Source of the DNA: Bacteroidota bacterium
GTDB lineage: Bacteria > Bacteroidota > Bacteroidia > Chitinophagales > Chitinophagaceae
DNA: 64,000 nt
Direction of reading: 5' to 3'
Assembly: GCA_026391455.1 (NCBI GenBank)
Contig: JAPLEH010000056.1
Span: 47,568 to 111,567 of the forward strand
Shown here one piece after another: positions 10,136-19,767 of the stretch (position 1 is the stretch's first letter; every line of letters begins with the position of its first letter). The notes beneath the pieces were generated by a model that was not told the origin of the DNA, made no database searches, and saw only the letters and a program-made list of their open reading frames with translations. Both the position numbers and the translations under genes were made by a program.

Positions 10136-10675
10136 TCAGAAGCTGATGGTGGTATCGAGCAGGCGGCTGCGGATCTTACCTTTTACCGGAGTCCCTTTAC
10201 TATACCTGCTTTTGCCGAGGTAATAACTGATCACCGTTTTGGTCTTGGGCGCTATGATAAAATATTCTTTTACACCCGACTTTTCATACAACACTTTTTT
10301 CTTTTCCAGATCGTGTTTTTCATTGCCGGGAGAAAGCACTTCAATAATCAGGTCCGGCGCACCCATTACCTTTCCGCCTTTGACGAGTTTTAAACTACTA
10401 TTGAAAAGGAAAAGAATATCCGGTTGTACGATATTATTTTCATCCAGATATACGTCCACGGGTGCAACAACTGTGATACCCAAATTAGTTTCTGCTGCGT
10501 AATTGTCGATTAAGCGGGATAAATAAGTAATTAACCGCTGATGTTCAAACGAAGGGGCCGGACTTATAAAGATTGTATTGTGCAAAACCTCGGCGGGAGT
10601 ACCAAGGGGAAGCAATTCATATACTTCCAATGCTGTACGGGGTGGATTGATATGTTTTCGTTTAGGGACTCCCAT
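10136..10675 (-). CDS. Uma2 family (DUF820) PD-(D/E)XK-fold protein
   Basis: A 179-aa protein with the Uma2 core: an N-terminal 'YELLPLGTPAEVLHNTIFISP' type strand pair, PVDVYLDENNIVQPDILF, and PDLIIEVLSPGNEKHDLEKK with the catalytic-type Asp/Glu-x-Lys spacing, then YEKSGVKEYFIIAP. The fold is that of restriction-like nucleases. The biological role of the family is not settled. It converges on the LytTR gene with a 4-bp gap, and a -7 box sits directly before its start. Confidence 0.85.
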   Translation of the reverse strand: MGVPKRKHINPPRTALEVYELLPLGTPAEVLHNTIFISPAPSFEHQRLITYLSRLIDNYAAETNLGITVVAPVDVYLDENNIVQPDILFLFNSSLKLVKGGKVMGAPDLIIEVLSPGNEKHDLEKKKVLYEKSGVKEYFIIAPKTKTVISYYLGKSRYSKGTPVKGKIRSRLLDTTISF

Positions 10676-10679
10676 TGAT

Positions 10680-10687
10680 CAAATTTA
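10680..10687 (-). promoter_or_regulatory. -7 box TAAATTTG before the Uma2 gene
   Basis: Exact TAnnTTTG on the minus strand ending 4 bp before the ATG at 10673-10675. A transcript from it would have almost no leader. Confidence 0.5.
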
Positions 10688-10705
10688 CATTATCTTTTTA
10701 ATATT

Positions 10706-11290
10706 TTAATCCAAACCAAGATCACTGGTAAACGAACTGTCCGGACTTACCTCATAATAATCTACTCCCGCTTTATTGACCGTAATGCCTGTTACAGCCA
10801 CTAAGATCTCATAGTAGTTTGTTATCTTCTCTTTCCTTAGTATCCTAGCATACTGGCTGGCACAAAATGCGAGTATAAAATCATCTACAGTAATGTTATT
10901 CCAATCATAAGCAGGTAACCACACCATTATATGTTTTCTCCACCAACTGCTTTTGGCGGGCGCAGATTGCCTCATAGCAGCACGGTGAACCGGAAGGCCC
11001 AATGTGGAATCCAGTTTTTTCCACCGTTCTTCATCACCGGCTGAAAGATAAGGGGCAATATTCGCAGACAACGTGAACGGCTTATCAGGGGTATGGGCAC
11101 TCAGGGCTGATTGGATAAGCCCGAAGTAATGGTCGCGCAACGGGGCCTCTGTCGCTGAAATATGCAGTAGGCGGGCAATGGTATCCGTTGCCTGCCGGAC
11201 TGTTGTCATTTTTTCAGCTTCCCGATTTGGAATATCAATTTGAAAAAACTTTTCAAACTCAACAATAAGCTCAACGGTATCTAATCCCAT
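10706..11290 (-). CDS. Acyl-carrier-like protein with permuted ends
   Basis: Starting at the ATG at 11288-11290, the protein opens with MGLDTVELIVEFEKFFQIDI. This matches the second half of an acyl carrier protein, from just after the phosphopantetheine serine. The C-terminus (ILVAVTGITVNK ... SSFTSDLGLD, stop) matches the first half of an ACP and ends exactly where that serine should come. Between the halves lie about 110 residues without a recognised domain. Joined tail to head, the ends would rebuild a whole ACP helix bundle, but no Ser is left at the attachment point. Other Bacteroidota carry phosphopantetheine-like proteins that begin the same way, from memory. A longer frame to 11338 exists, but its extra 16 residues look non-coding. 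Confidence 0.7.
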   Translation of the reverse strand: MGLDTVELIVEFEKFFQIDIPNREAEKMTTVRQATDTIARLLHISATEAPLRDHYFGLIQSALSAHTPDKPFTLSANIAPYLSAGDEERWKKLDSTLGLPVHRAAMRQSAPAKSSWWRKHIMVWLPAYDWNNITVDDFILAFCASQYARILRKEKITNYYEILVAVTGITVNKAGVDYYEVSPDSSFTSDLGLD

Positions 11291-11513
11291 AAAACAGGTT
11301 TCGGGACTAAAATTAATAAAGAAAGGAGCTGTGGCCACTCACCCCCAAAAACGAATTGTAGTAACTTACAAAAGACCCCTACATCAAAAAAAACCATCAT
11401 CTGTTCACTTTTAACTATTATCTGTTTTTTAACCTTGATTAACATTAAACAAAGCCCTGTTAACCCACAAACTCATAACCTATGAATATTTTCGTACAAG
11501 AAATTAACAGGCT

Positions 11514-14339
11514 ATGAAAAAATTTGTACTGCTGCTGCTTTTCGGATCTATGACCACTCTCCTTTGGGCTCAAAAGAACGGGTCTGTAAAAGGTATTGCT
11601 TTCGATACCATCAGTAAACAGCCCGTGGCGGCGGCAACGGTAACGGTGCTCGACCGCAAGGATTCTTCGCTCGTAGCGTTTACCATGACCGGAGCCGATG
11701 GTCGCTTTGAAGTAAAAGGTTTATCCAACGGCGACTACCGGTTGCTTATTACCCATGTAAACTATCACAACAGCAATAAATATTTTTCCGTAACGGATGC
11801 AAAAAGAGATCCCGACCTGGGACAATTGGCCATCAGCGATAAGACCAAAGTGCTGGAAGAAGTGGTACTGGCCAATGAGGCCCCGCCCGTAACACTCATC
11901 AACGACACCATACAGTACAATGCCGGTTCATTCAAAACACCGCCCAATGCCAGCGTAGAGCAATTGCTCAGAAAACTACCCGGTGTAAAAGTGGAAAAGG
12001 ACGGCACCATCAAAGCACAGGGAGAGAAAGTGACCAAAGTGCTGGTAGATGGCAAAGAATTTTTTGGCAACGATCCGAAAGTGGCTACGAAAAACCTGCC
12101 GGCAGATGCGGTGGATAAAGTGCAGGTGTATGATAAACAAAGCGACCAGGCTCAGCTCACCGGCTTTGAAGATGGTAATTATGAAAAGACCATAAACCTG
12201 AAACTGAAGAAAGATAAAAAGAAAGGGCTCTTTGGAAAAATAAATGCAGGGGGCGGTACCAAAGAACGCTATGAAGGAAAATTCAATCTCAATTCCTTCA
12301 AAGGAGCCCGTCAGTTTTCTGCCATCGGCATGGGCAACAACACCAATGCGGAAGGATTTTCCTTTATGGATATTCTCAATTTTACCGGCGAGCTGGCACG
12401 AATGCAACGGGGTGGCGGTGGAAACATCAATATCAATATGTCCGGAGATGAAGCAACGGCCATGGGTATCAGCGGCGGCAACCGCAACAGTGGTATCAAT
12501 ACGGCCTGGGGCGGCGGGTTGAATTATAATAATATCATCGGCACGAAGCTCGATATGCAGAGTAACTATTTTTATAACCGCTATAACCCCAATCAGGAGA
12601 GCCATATTCAACGGCAGTATTTCCTCCCGGATTCCTCTTATTTCTATAATCAGAATGCATTTAGCGATAACCTGAGCAATAATCATCGTCTCAACCTCAA
12701 CCTGTTGTATCAACTCGATTCGATGAATACGATCCGTGTGGTGCCCTCCTTCAGCTACCAGCAAACAGACAACCGGTCGCAGACGGACTACCAGACCATG
12801 GCCGAAAACAAATCACTCACGAACGACGGATTTAGTAATACTACCAGTGATAATAAGGGCTATACCTTCCGCAATGATATAACCTGGCGTAAAAAATTTG
12901 CCCGCAAAGGAAGAACGTTCTCGTTGTCGCTGCAAACAACCCTCAATGAGAGCAATGGCGATGGAAGTCTTAGTTCCGTAAATAGTTTTTACACTCCCAA
13001 CGGTACGCTGCAAAAGAAAGACACCCTGAACCAGCAAAACAAAACAACTGGTGACCTGCGCGGATACACGGCCCGCGCTGTATATACAGAACCGCTCTGG
13101 AAAAGATCCCTGCTTGAATTCAGTGCCGGTATTAGCGATACCAAAAACAGCGCACAAAAGCAAACCTGGGATTATAATAAAGGCAGTGGCAAGTTTGATA
13201 AGATCAATAATATACTGAGCAATGACTTTGAGAATACGTATGGGTATACCACAGGCGGCATTCGCCTGCGTACGCAAAAGAAAAAATTAAATTATGCATT
13301 CGGGCTAAGCTGGCAGCGCGCCGAGCTGGATGGAAAGATCATCAGCGGCAGCAAAGATTCGTTGATCAGTAAGACCTTTCATAATTTATTGCCCAACGCA
13401 CGATTTCAATATAATTTTTCCCGCTTTAAGAATGTATCCGTTTCGTATAATACCGCTACCAACCAGCCCAGCATTACCCAACTGCAACCCGTACCCGATA
13501 ACAGCAACCCGTTGCTGATACGCGAGGGCAACCCCGATCTGAAACAGGAGTTCAATCATACCATTATGACACATCTGCAATTGATCAGTCCGTTCAGAAA
13601 CAGAAACCTGTTTGGCTTTGTAAACATGCAGCTTACCCAAAACAAGATCGTGAATTATGATTCAGTAAATCTGCAAACTGGTATTCGCACCACCCGCCCG
13701 GTGAACGTGAATGGTGTTTATAATTTTAACAGCAGTATTAGCTATGGCCGCCCGGTGAAATTTCTGAAAGGAACGGTGGATTTAAGCAGCAATATTGGTA
13801 TCAATAAAACCAAACAGTTCATCAATAAAACCGAAAACACCATCCGCACAGTTACCATAGGCCCGGATATCCGGTTTGACATTAACCCCAATGATAAATT
13901 GAATATCAGTGCCGGCGCAGGGATAAGTTATAATAAGACCAATTATTCCCTGCAGGCAGCACTCAATGCTGATTTCCTTTCACAGGAGTACACGGCATCC
14001 GTTGACTGGCAAATGCCGAAAGGATTTTTCTTTTCTACGGATTTCAATTATATGATCAATAGTCAGCGTGCCGCCGGATTCAATACAAAAGTACCGTTGT
14101 GGAATGCCAGCATCAGTAAGCAGGTACTCAAGTTCAACCGGGGTGAATTGAAATTCAGCGTGCGCGACCTGCTGAATAAAAATGTGGGTATCAGCCGCAA
14201 TACCAGCAATAACTATATTGAAGATTCAAAAGTGCTAACGCTCCGCCGTTTTTGTATGCTGAGTTTTACCTACAGCCTGAGTAAAACGGGGTTGAATAAT
14301 GCAGGTGGTGGCGGTGGTATGCGCATCATCACGCGATAG
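11514..14339 (+). CDS. TonB-dependent receptor-like outer-membrane barrel (OMP_b-brl_3)
   Basis: A 941-aa outer-membrane protein. The signal peptide is at 1-19. A CarboxypepD_reg-like beta-sandwich spans about 23-105 (GSVKGIAFDTISKQPVAAAT, ADGRFEVKGLSNGDYRLLI). The plug region contains LLRKLPGVKVEKDGTIKAQG and VLVDGKEFFGNDP. The rest is a barrel typical of outer-membrane protein family 3, ending in RRFCMLSFTYSLSKT plus a Gly-rich tail. The substrate cannot be read, and there is no SusD partner. A near -7 box (TATTTTCG) lies about 30 bp upstream. It converges on the porin gene with a 5-bp gap. Confidence 0.9.
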   Translation: MKKFVLLLLFGSMTTLLWAQKNGSVKGIAFDTISKQPVAAATVTVLDRKDSSLVAFTMTGADGRFEVKGLSNGDYRLLITHVNYHNSNKYFSVTDAKRDPDLGQLAISDKTKVLEEVVLANEAPPVTLINDTIQYNAGSFKTPPNASVEQLLRKLPGVKVEKDGTIKAQGEKVTKVLVDGKEFFGNDPKVATKNLPADAVDKVQVYDKQSDQAQLTGFEDGNYEKTINLKLKKDKKKGLFGKINAGGGTKERYEGKFNLNSFKGARQFSAIGMGNNTNAEGFSFMDILNFTGELARMQRGGGGNININMSGDEATAMGISGGNRNSGINTAWGGGLNYNNIIGTKLDMQSNYFYNRYNPNQESHIQRQYFLPDSSYFYNQNAFSDNLSNNHRLNLNLLYQLDSMNTIRVVPSFSYQQTDNRSQTDYQTMAENKSLTNDGFSNTTSDNKGYTFRNDITWRKKFARKGRTFSLSLQTTLNESNGDGSLSSVNSFYTPNGTLQKKDTLNQQNKTTGDLRGYTARAVYTEPLWKRSLLEFSAGISDTKNSAQKQTWDYNKGSGKFDKINNILSNDFENTYGYTTGGIRLRTQKKKLNYAFGLSWQRAELDGKIISGSKDSLISKTFHNLLPNARFQYNFSRFKNVSVSYNTATNQPSITQLQPVPDNSNPLLIREGNPDLKQEFNHTIMTHLQLISPFRNRNLFGFVNMQLTQNKIVNYDSVNLQTGIRTTRPVNVNGVYNFNSSISYGRPVKFLKGTVDLSSNIGINKTKQFINKTENTIRTVTIGPDIRFDINPNDKLNISAGAGISYNKTNYSLQAALNADFLSQEYTASVDWQMPKGFFFSTDFNYMINSQRAAGFNTKVPLWNASISKQVLKFNRGELKFSVRDLLNKNVGISRNTSNNYIEDSKVLTLRRFCMLSFTYSLSKTGLNNAGGGGGMRIITR

Positions 14340-14344
14340 GCTAA

Positions 14345-15424
14345 TTAATCAAACGACACGGCGATGGAGGAAGTAATAAAGGCATAGTTTTTCGAATAAC
14401 CGCTCTTCATGGCAAAGATCGGATCCTTGCTATGAAGTGACCGCCCTTCTATACGTAATACCGCGTTTTTTACGGGTGTGAAATCGAAGTTGATCGAAAG
14501 CCCGGTTGTTCGAAACCCGTTAGGCGTATTGGTGCTGATGATCACCCCCTGTGGATCCTGGTAATATTCTGCCCGGGCGGCAAAACTCCATTTATCAGAA
14601 ATGGCCTGTTTATAAATGGCAACAGGTGTCAGCCATGTATAACGGCGATGGCTACCCGAAAATGCCTGTTCGGTGCCAAGGTCAAACCCCAATGTAAGTG
14701 TGGACCGCTGTGCAAGTTTGAAAACACTGTACAGGTTATGAAATAAACGGTTTCGCCGGCTGCTGTCGGGCTTATCGGTACCGGAAAAATTACTGTAATT
14801 GAGCAATACCCGGTCATTGGGTTTATATTGTACCTGCATCCCGACACTCATGGCTGAGTTTCCGCTGAGGCGCGTTATGCGTTGCCAGCCATTTAATACC
14901 AGTCCGCTAAATACCCATTTTTCATTGGGTGAAGTATAGGTCAGCTTTGCACCGGCTTCAAAATAAGGGCTCGACTCTGCCAGCAATGAGCGTGTAAGAA
15001 CGGGACAATCTTTGCTGACGGCGTTTTCAAACCCTATATGGGATGGAAGTATGCCCGCATCGAGCCAGAGGTTGGAACGTTTTGACAATTTAACGCCGGC
15101 ATTGGCTTCCAGGACATTTCTGAAAGCGACCGGCTCCGCTGCATAATTGGCCTGCAAATAGGTACCTGTACCCAATGCCAGATTGGCTCGTGTTACTGCA
15201 GATTGGTGCGCAATTTTGATATACCCGAGGTTCAGATTCACTTCATTATGACGATTATGACTATACAGAAACAAGGGCTGCATGCCATCTGACGGCTTGT
15301 TGAATCCGTAGAGATAATAGATCTCCGCATAACCGGAAACGTTAATAGTCTTCGTGCGCGTGCTATCCTGAGCAGCCATATTCATAGAGGCCAACAACAC
15401 AGCAGAAAAGAGAAAATATTTCAT
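14345..15424 (-). CDS. Outer-membrane porin, BBP2/OmpL-like
   Basis: A 359-aa protein with a signal peptide (cleavage near AAQ at 17-19) and repeating amphipathic strands (INVSGYAEIYYLYGFN, RHNEVNLNLGYIKIAH, ANLALGTGTYLQANY). The barrel is typical of the putative porin-2 family and ends in an aromatic residue (SIAVSFD). It lies 5 bp downstream of the Kup transporter and is the last gene of that operon, so it may let potassium or other small ions through the outer membrane. That role is inferred from context. Confidence 0.8.
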   Translation of the reverse strand: MKYFLFSAVLLASMNMAAQDSTRTKTINVSGYAEIYYLYGFNKPSDGMQPLFLYSHNRHNEVNLNLGYIKIAHQSAVTRANLALGTGTYLQANYAAEPVAFRNVLEANAGVKLSKRSNLWLDAGILPSHIGFENAVSKDCPVLTRSLLAESSPYFEAGAKLTYTSPNEKWVFSGLVLNGWQRITRLSGNSAMSVGMQVQYKPNDRVLLNYSNFSGTDKPDSSRRNRLFHNLYSVFKLAQRSTLTLGFDLGTEQAFSGSHRRYTWLTPVAIYKQAISDKWSFAARAEYYQDPQGVIISTNTPNGFRTTGLSINFDFTPVKNAVLRIEGRSLHSKDPIFAMKSGYSKNYAFITSSIAVSFD

Positions 15425-15429
15425 CTTGT

Positions 15430-17373
15430 TTAATTATTAACCCTGGCCAGGCCTTCTACCTGTGCAGGATGATATACTAAAGGAACGTCTTCCACCACCA
15501 CATCGCTTTTATCTAGTCCAAATGCTTTTTCATCGCTTTGTCCGAGCTCTTTGAGGAAGAAATACGTATTGAGCAGTATACCATCTTTCAGCGCAAATTC
15601 GTTTTCGACAGATAAAAACTTTTCAATGATAATAAATTTAAAGTCCGGTTGTGAATTGTAACGGGTAGAGCCATCCGGCCGAATATGCAGGTTGAGCTCT
15701 TTCTTTTTCACAAGGTCCTGTACGATCTTCTTGAAATACAGCTCAGTCTTTGGCTGTATGCGGAAACCGGCATTGATTGTTACCTTGATCACTTTGTCAT
15801 CCAGCAATTCTGATACATCGTAAGAAAGTGTATAAGGTTGTTCGGTACGATGGATATGCACAAACCAATACACATCTGCCCGCTTGGGTTTTTTTGCAAA
15901 AATAGAATTAATGATCTTTTCTTCCACCTGGTGCCGGCTATTGGCTTTGGTAAGATAGATCAGGTGCGTGGAAAATTTGGGAATCTGATCGTCTTCGCTT
16001 AGTGTACTGATCAGCGGGGCATATTTACCCAGGTCTACAAAGCGGGTAAAACCATTCAGTATCTTCCGTGCATTGAACCAGGCATACATGACCAGGAAAA
16101 TGAATAATTCAAAGAACAGGAACATCCATCGTTCTTTGATCTTGGCCACGTTGGCGATAAAGAAAGAAGTTTCCACTGTAGCAAAAAGGATCAGCAATGC
16201 CATTACCACCCAGACTTTCCACTTCAGTTTATATATCAGGTAATAGCTCAGCAAAATGGTGGTCATCATCATGGCAACGGTAATGGAAAATCCATATGCC
16301 GCCTCCATATGGGTGGAGTTTTTAAAATAAAGAATCATGAGCACACAGCCAGCCCAAAGAATGGTGTTCACGCTGGGAATATAAATTTGTCCTTTCATAT
16401 CAGAGGGTTGTCGTACGGTAACCCTGGGCCAGAAATTCATGTTCATGGCTTCGCTGATAAGGGTATATGAGCCGCTGATGAGTGCCTGTGAGGCAATGAT
16501 GGTGGCTGCGGTGGCAATACAAATACCGGCAATAAGGAACCAATGTGGCATAATTTCAAAGAAGGGATTGCGGCCCGCTAACGTAGGATCGCCCTGGTGC
16601 ATCATCCAGGCGGCCTGTCCGAGGTAATTGATCATCAAACAAATTTTTACAAAGGCCCAGGTGATGCGGATATTTTTCCGGCCGCAATGTCCCAGGTCTG
16701 AATAAAGGGCCTCCGCTCCTGTGGTACAGAGAAACACCGCGCCCAGCAACCAAAACCCACCGGGATAACGGGATAATAACTCATACGCATAATAGGGGTT
16801 GAGTGCGCGCAATACATCCGGATGAAGCATGAGTTGATGTGCGCCTAAAACAAAGAGCATCGAAAACCAGATCACCATAATCGGTCCAAATGCACTGCCC
16901 ACTTTTTGTGTACCAAATCGCTGAAAGAAAAATAGCAGGGATAAAATACAAATAACAATCGGCACAGTGGGAAGATGCGGTACAACGGCCTCCAGTCCTT
17001 CCACGGCCGAGGCCACCGAAATAGGCGGAGTGATAATGCCATCGGCTAATAAAGTGGTGGCGCCGAGTATGGTGGGGATCACCAGTTTTTTTCCATAGCG
17101 GCGCACGAGCGCATAAAGGGAAAAAATTCCTCCTTCACCATCATTGTCGGCTTTCAGGGTAAGCCAGATATATTTCACTGTAGTTTGCAACACCAATGTC
17201 CAAAATATACAGGAGATACCTCCGTATACTAAGGTTTCATCCAATGTTCTGTTGCCGGCAACGGCTTTGAGTACATAGAGCGGACTGGTACCGATATCGC
17301 CATAGATGATGCCGAGGGCCACGAGCAGGGAGGCAATAGTAATCCTGTTCGAATGAATGTTATTCGATTTCAT
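15430..17373 (-). CDS. kup: Kup-type low-affinity potassium transporter
   Basis: A 647-aa KUP/HAK/KT-family K+:H+ symporter of the inner membrane. The N-terminal signature ALGIIYGDIGTSPLYVLKAV is complete. About 12 hydrophobic helices follow to residue 450, then the cytosolic C-terminal domain usual in the family. A truncated KdpDE-like pair precedes it (23-bp gap) and a porin follows. The arrangement suggests that a potassium- or turgor-sensing two-component system regulates Kup here, rather than an ATP-driven KdpFABC pump. Confidence 0.95.
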   Translation of the reverse strand: MKSNNIHSNRITIASLLVALGIIYGDIGTSPLYVLKAVAGNRTLDETLVYGGISCIFWTLVLQTTVKYIWLTLKADNDGEGGIFSLYALVRRYGKKLVIPTILGATTLLADGIITPPISVASAVEGLEAVVPHLPTVPIVICILSLLFFFQRFGTQKVGSAFGPIMVIWFSMLFVLGAHQLMLHPDVLRALNPYYAYELLSRYPGGFWLLGAVFLCTTGAEALYSDLGHCGRKNIRITWAFVKICLMINYLGQAAWMMHQGDPTLAGRNPFFEIMPHWFLIAGICIATAATIIASQALISGSYTLISEAMNMNFWPRVTVRQPSDMKGQIYIPSVNTILWAGCVLMILYFKNSTHMEAAYGFSITVAMMMTTILLSYYLIYKLKWKVWVVMALLILFATVETSFFIANVAKIKERWMFLFFELFIFLVMYAWFNARKILNGFTRFVDLGKYAPLISTLSEDDQIPKFSTHLIYLTKANSRHQVEEKIINSIFAKKPKRADVYWFVHIHRTEQPYTLSYDVSELLDDKVIKVTINAGFRIQPKTELYFKKIVQDLVKKKELNLHIRPDGSTRYNSQPDFKFIIIEKFLSVENEFALKDGILLNTYFFLKELGQSDEKAFGLDKSDVVVEDVPLVYHPAQVEGLARVNN

Positions 17374-17396
17374 GTTATCGTTTTATGTAACTGTAA

Positions 17397-18083
17397 TTAT
17401 TCCTGAAGGGCGAACCGGTATCCCACCCCCGATTCTGTATGTATATAAGTGGGCCGGTTGGGATCGGTTTCTATTTTTTTACGGAGCTGGGCTATAAACA
17501 CACGCAGGTATTGCGATTGGCTGATATAGCCCGGGCCCCAGACTTCACGCAATACATACTGATGCGTAAGCACCTTTCCTTCCTGCTGTACAAACAGGCT
17601 GAGCAATTTATATTCTGTGCCCGTGAGTTTGATCGCCACATTGTTTTTTTTAACGGTTCTTGCCGATAGGTCGATCTCCAGTTCACCAATGATTAATACG
17701 GAACTGCTTTCATCGTTTGTATTGCTACGAAGGGCAGAGCGTATCCTCGCCAGCAGTTCGCCGTTACGAAATGGTTTTACCAGGTAATCATTGGCGCCAT
17801 TGTCGAGGGCTTTTACAATATCTTCTTCACTGCTTTGTGCAGACAGAATCAGCACGGGCCGGGTATACCATTCGCGCAATTTCTGTAATACAGTGTGTCC
17901 GTTTTCATCCGGCAGCCCGAGGTCCAGAATCACCAGGTCGGGTGGGTGACTGGCAGCCATCCGAAGACCTTCCCGCGCAGTAGCGGCAGACGAAACACGG
18001 TACTGATTACTTTCGAGTGTGATCTCCAGCAACCGGCGGATCTGTATTTCATCATCTATGACCAGTACCGTAGCGTTATTCAT
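17397..18083 (-). CDS. KdpE-like OmpR-family response regulator
   Basis: From the ATG at 18081-18083 the protein is 228 aa. The receiver has D10/D11, phospho-acceptor D54 (LVILDLGLPDENG) and KPF. The winged-helix DNA-binding domain has LTGTEYKLLSLFVQQEGKVL and RPTYIHTESGVGYRF. The pattern is that of KdpE. The start chosen overlaps the upstream kinase gene by 8 bp; the longer frame would overlap it by over 110 bp and adds no domain. The likely target is this operon. Confidence 0.93.
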   Translation of the reverse strand: MNNATVLVIDDEIQIRRLLEITLESNQYRVSSAATAREGLRMAASHPPDLVILDLGLPDENGHTVLQKLREWYTRPVLILSAQSSEEDIVKALDNGANDYLVKPFRNGELLARIRSALRSNTNDESSSVLIIGELEIDLSARTVKKNNVAIKLTGTEYKLLSLFVQQEGKVLTHQYVLREVWGPGYISQSQYLRVFIAQLRKKIETDPNRPTYIHTESGVGYRFALQE

Positions 18084-19206
18084 TTTTAAGATTATTAATG
18101 TAAGATGTTTCGGCGGGTATTTTAATCGTAAAGCGTGAGCCATGTGGAATATTTTCCAGCAGGATGGTGCCATTATGCGCTTCCACAAAGCCTTTTACGA
18201 TCGACAATCCGAGCCCGGTTCCTCCCGTACGGGAATGGTGTATCCGGTAAAACTTATCAAATACTTTTTCAATTTCCCCTTCGGGAAATCCCGGCCCCCG
18301 GTCTTCCACCACCAGTCTGAGCGAGTGATTTTCTGATTTTAATACAGAGGGCGCATTTTGTTCTAAGGAAAATACTTTATCTGCTGCATCCGTAACGGAA
18401 ATAGTAACCGGAGCGAATTCGGGCGTATAAAGACTTGCATTGTACAACAGGTTGTACAGCACCTGCTCCATCAATCCATAATCAAGTTTATACAAGGGAA
18501 GGTTTTCGGCAATCGATACAGTTACCGGATGGTTCTTTAAAGGTTGTTCCAGCCGGTTCAATACCGCATAGATCAGTTCATTGATATCGCACCAGTCTTT
18601 ACGGAGTTGAATGAAACCCGATTCCAGTCTTGACATACTCAGCAGATTTTCCACCTGCTGATGGAGCCGGAGGGCTGCGATGGAAATATTCTCCGTCAAC
18701 TCTTTCCTGTTTTCAGTTGAAAGCGCCGATTTATCCGTGAGCAACGTATCCGCCGCCCCTACTATCGTGGCAATGGGCGTGCGCAATTCATGTGATAACG
18801 AATTGAGTAAGGTATTATACAACTTTACGGTTTTTGCTTTCTCTTCCTTTTCCCGAATGAGTTGCTCTGCTTTTTTAATACGTCCGGTAAGCACTGCATT
18901 GATCAGCGCAATGATAAAATACATGAGAAACAAAAAGCCGTCTTCGGCAGATCCGATATGAAAAGTGAATCGCGGGGGGATGAAAAAGAAATTCCAGACA
19001 AGGGCACTGAGCAATGCGGCCAGCAGTACGGGTACGATGTCGAATAAAATAGCAGCCAGTGATACAATAAGCATCAAAATAAACGCTACGGATCGGTACC
19101 CGATATAGTCGGATACAAAGTAGCAACCGGCTGCCGTCAGCAACACCAGGCCAATGCTCATCAGCATCTGCCTGCCTGTACTTGTATGAGATAATTGGGA
19201 GAGCAT
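18076..19206 (-). CDS. KdpD-like sensor kinase lacking the N-terminal sensor domains
   Basis: A 376-aa kinase that corresponds to only the C-terminal half of KdpD. It has a DUF4118-type block of four close membrane helices (about 15-108), then a HisKA domain with H139 in LSHELRTPIATIVG and a HATPase with DRGPGFPEG and GGTGLGLSIVKGFVEAHNG. The KdpD turgor-sensing domain and the USP-like domain of full-length KdpD (about 900 aa) are absent. It is the first gene of the kinase-regulator-kup-porin operon, with a -7 box 18 bp upstream. Confidence 0.92.
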   Translation of the reverse strand: MLSQLSHTSTGRQMLMSIGLVLLTAAGCYFVSDYIGYRSVAFILMLIVSLAAILFDIVPVLLAALLSALVWNFFFIPPRFTFHIGSAEDGFLFLMYFIIALINAVLTGRIKKAEQLIREKEEKAKTVKLYNTLLNSLSHELRTPIATIVGAADTLLTDKSALSTENRKELTENISIAALRLHQQVENLLSMSRLESGFIQLRKDWCDINELIYAVLNRLEQPLKNHPVTVSIAENLPLYKLDYGLMEQVLYNLLYNASLYTPEFAPVTISVTDAADKVFSLEQNAPSVLKSENHSLRLVVEDRGPGFPEGEIEKVFDKFYRIHHSRTGGTGLGLSIVKGFVEAHNGTILLENIPHGSRFTIKIPAETSYINNLKNE

Positions 19207-19223
19207 GTAATGAAATCAGCTAA

Positions 19224-19231
19224 CAAAGGTA
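19224..19231 (-). promoter_or_regulatory. -7 box TACCTTTG of the potassium operon
   Basis: Exact TAnnTTTG 18 bp before the kinase start. A TTG lies about 17 bp further upstream (complement of 19248-19250) and could be the -33 element. Confidence 0.55.
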
Positions 19232-19342
19232 GCTCAGCCCGTATAAGCAAGGTATAAAAAGACCGGGGAAGGGTATAAAGATTTTATAAAGAAACAAGCT
19301 GTTTCTGCTGGCAGACCGGAAATACCATTGTAAAAGCCGCCC

Positions 19343-19750
19343 CTATTGTTGTTCCGAAACAAAATGCACAGCCACGATCTTCCCGTTCGCAATGGTGTAG
19401 ATAGCGGAAGCGTGCAGTGGCGGTCTGTTTTTGTTGAACACAACGGACTCTTCATCAATGATCTTATTGCCGAGTACCATCCGGCAAATGATGTTGCAAT
19501 GCAGGTCGGGTGTGTTTTGAAACATACCCGTATACTCCTGGCGCATGGTAGCTTTTCCTTTATATAAAAGCTGGTTGGGAAACATATATACTGCCACCGA
19601 ATCATCGTAAGGTTTGAGAAAGGCCTCAATATCGCGGTTGTTATAGGCGTCCAGTTGCTCCTGTACCAATTTTTCTGCCATGGTTTTTTCCTGGCTTTGT
19701 ACGGTAAATGAAAGGAGCATCAATGCAAAAAGAATATATACTTTATTCAT
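19343..19750 (-). CDS. Exported NTF2-like (SnoaL-type) protein
   Basis: A 135-aa protein with a signal peptide (about 1-19, ending TVQSQ) and an NTF2-like cone fold: AEKLVQEQLDAYNNRDIEAF, then PYDDSVAVYMFPN, and a final VVFNKNRPPLHASAIYTIANGKIVAVHFV. Family members range from isomerases to non-catalytic binding proteins, so no reaction is assigned. The nucleotidyltransferase gene lies 17 bp upstream on the same strand. Confidence 0.8.
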   Translation of the reverse strand: MNKVYILFALMLLSFTVQSQEKTMAEKLVQEQLDAYNNRDIEAFLKPYDDSVAVYMFPNQLLYKGKATMRQEYTGMFQNTPDLHCNIICRMVLGNKIIDEESVVFNKNRPPLHASAIYTIANGKIVAVHFVSEQQ

Positions 19751-19767
19751 AACGGTTAGATATCACT

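Noticed and set aside
11976..12764. 262-aa frame opposite the OMP_b-brl_3 receptor
   Set aside because: Mirror frame of a well-supported barrel gene, no domain or signal of its own.
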